DNA of 51,617 nt from Methylocystis sp. GTDB lineage: Bacteria; Pseudomonadota; Alphaproteobacteria; Rhizobiales; Beijerinckiaceae. The DNA lies in NCBI GenBank assembly GCA_024506175.1, contig JAMBEQ010000022.1:1-51617 (forward strand), in the 5' to 3' direction. Positions 51,237 through 51,617 of this stretch are shown piece by piece. The notes beneath the pieces are model-generated. The model ran no database searches. It saw only the letters and a program-made list of their open reading frames with translations, and was not told the DNA's origin. The position numbers and the translations under genes were made by a program. How positions within the stretch are numbered: position 1 is the first letter of the stretch; the number at the start of each line of letters is the position of its first letter.

Positions 51237-51617
51237 CTAGAAAGGCCAAGCTAGGTCGTAGATCTGCTGACCAAGCGCGGGTTGTTGAACTTCCATCAAG
51301 CGTCCGCGACCGCCGTAAGAGATGCGCGCCTCGGCGATCTTGTCATAGGAAACCGTATTTTCACGGGAGACATCGCGTGGCCGAACGATGCCCCCGATCG
51401 TGAGCACGCGCATTTCGTAATTCACGCGAAACTCTTGCGAGCCTTGCACAACAAGATTGCCGTTGGGCAGCACCGCGGTTACCACGGCGGCGACGGATAG
51501 CCTTATCTGCTCACGTCTGTTGATCGAGCCCTGCCCCTGCGTCGATGTGCTCGAGTCGATTTCGTTTGAAAAGGTGCCTGAGCCGTTCACGGGGGAGGGG
51601 TTGAACAAACCGGGGAC
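51237..51617 (-). CDS. flgH: Flagellar L-ring protein FlgH (partial, 5' end off the right edge)
   Basis: The C-terminal ~126 residues of FlgH. It includes INRREQIRLSVAAVVTAVLP, NLVVQGSQEFRVNYEMRVLT, GIVRPRDVSRENTVSYDKIA and ARISYGGRGRL, all typical of the L-ring lipoprotein. The lipobox and start are outside the window. It heads flgH-fliL-fliP within the sequence seen. Confidence 0.93.
   Translation of the reverse strand, partial: VPGLFNPSPVNGSGTFSNEIDSSTSTQGQGSINRREQIRLSVAAVVTAVLPNGNLVVQGSQEFRVNYEMRVLTIGGIVRPRDVSRENTVSYDKIAEARISYGGRGRLMEVQQPALGQQIYDLAWPF

Overview
The window is high-GC DNA from an alphaproteobacterium, most likely of the order Hyphomicrobiales (Rhizobiales). The best evidence is the flagellar gene set: FlbT, FlaF, an FtcR/Rem-type regulator, MotC, a short FlgD and flagellins of only 295 residues are typical of that group. 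Placement below order level (a Methylocystis-like methanotroph is one possibility) is a guess from overall gene style and was not tested. No tRNA, rRNA, CRISPR array, transposase or integrase was recognised.

Bases 1-16300 hold ordinary chromosomal genes. In order these are metW (cut by the left edge) and metX for methionine synthesis, an alpha/beta hydrolase, a GT4 glycosyltransferase, a secreted DUF2147 protein, a KefB-type cation/proton antiporter, an unknown protein, a large DUF4175/TIGR02302 membrane protein, a HIG1-type small membrane protein, a PduO-type cobalamin adenosyltransferase, mutL, a membrane-anchored cytochrome c, a thiamine-diphosphate enzyme and an rfbD-like reductase. Intergenic repeats lie at 4423-4525 and 9726-9852.

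Bases 16500-22400 are a transition zone. It holds three small unknown genes, a transmembrane chemoreceptor, a convergent soluble protoglobin (HemAT-like) chemoreceptor and an unknown membrane-anchored protein.

Bases 22785-51617 are a nearly continuous flagellar locus. The plus strand carries flgK, flgL, flgF, fliI, two flagellins with near-identical leaders, a decayed third flagellin, fliF, a fliH-like gene, motB, motC, fliK and a lytic transglycosylase; ftcR lies on the minus strand among them. The minus strand, read right to left, carries flgH (cut by the right edge), fliL, fliP, flgE, flaF, flbT, flgD, fliQ, flhA, fliR, a FliJ-like gene, a FlgJ rod-binding gene, a FlgN-like gene, an unknown membrane protein, a small unknown protein with its own terminator, and then flgB, flgC, fliE, flgG, flgA and flgI. 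A PilZ-like gene sits in the opposite orientation between fliP and flgE. Together these genes encode export apparatus parts, rod, hook, P and L rings, filament, part of the motor, and regulators. motA, fliG, fliM, fliN and flhB are not in the window.

The most unusual points are a pair of paralogous small unknown proteins at 17251 and 41502 that bracket the locus, the flagellin array with duplicated hairpin-bearing leaders plus a frameshifted flagellin remnant, and a dispersed ~100-bp palindromic repeat present twice.
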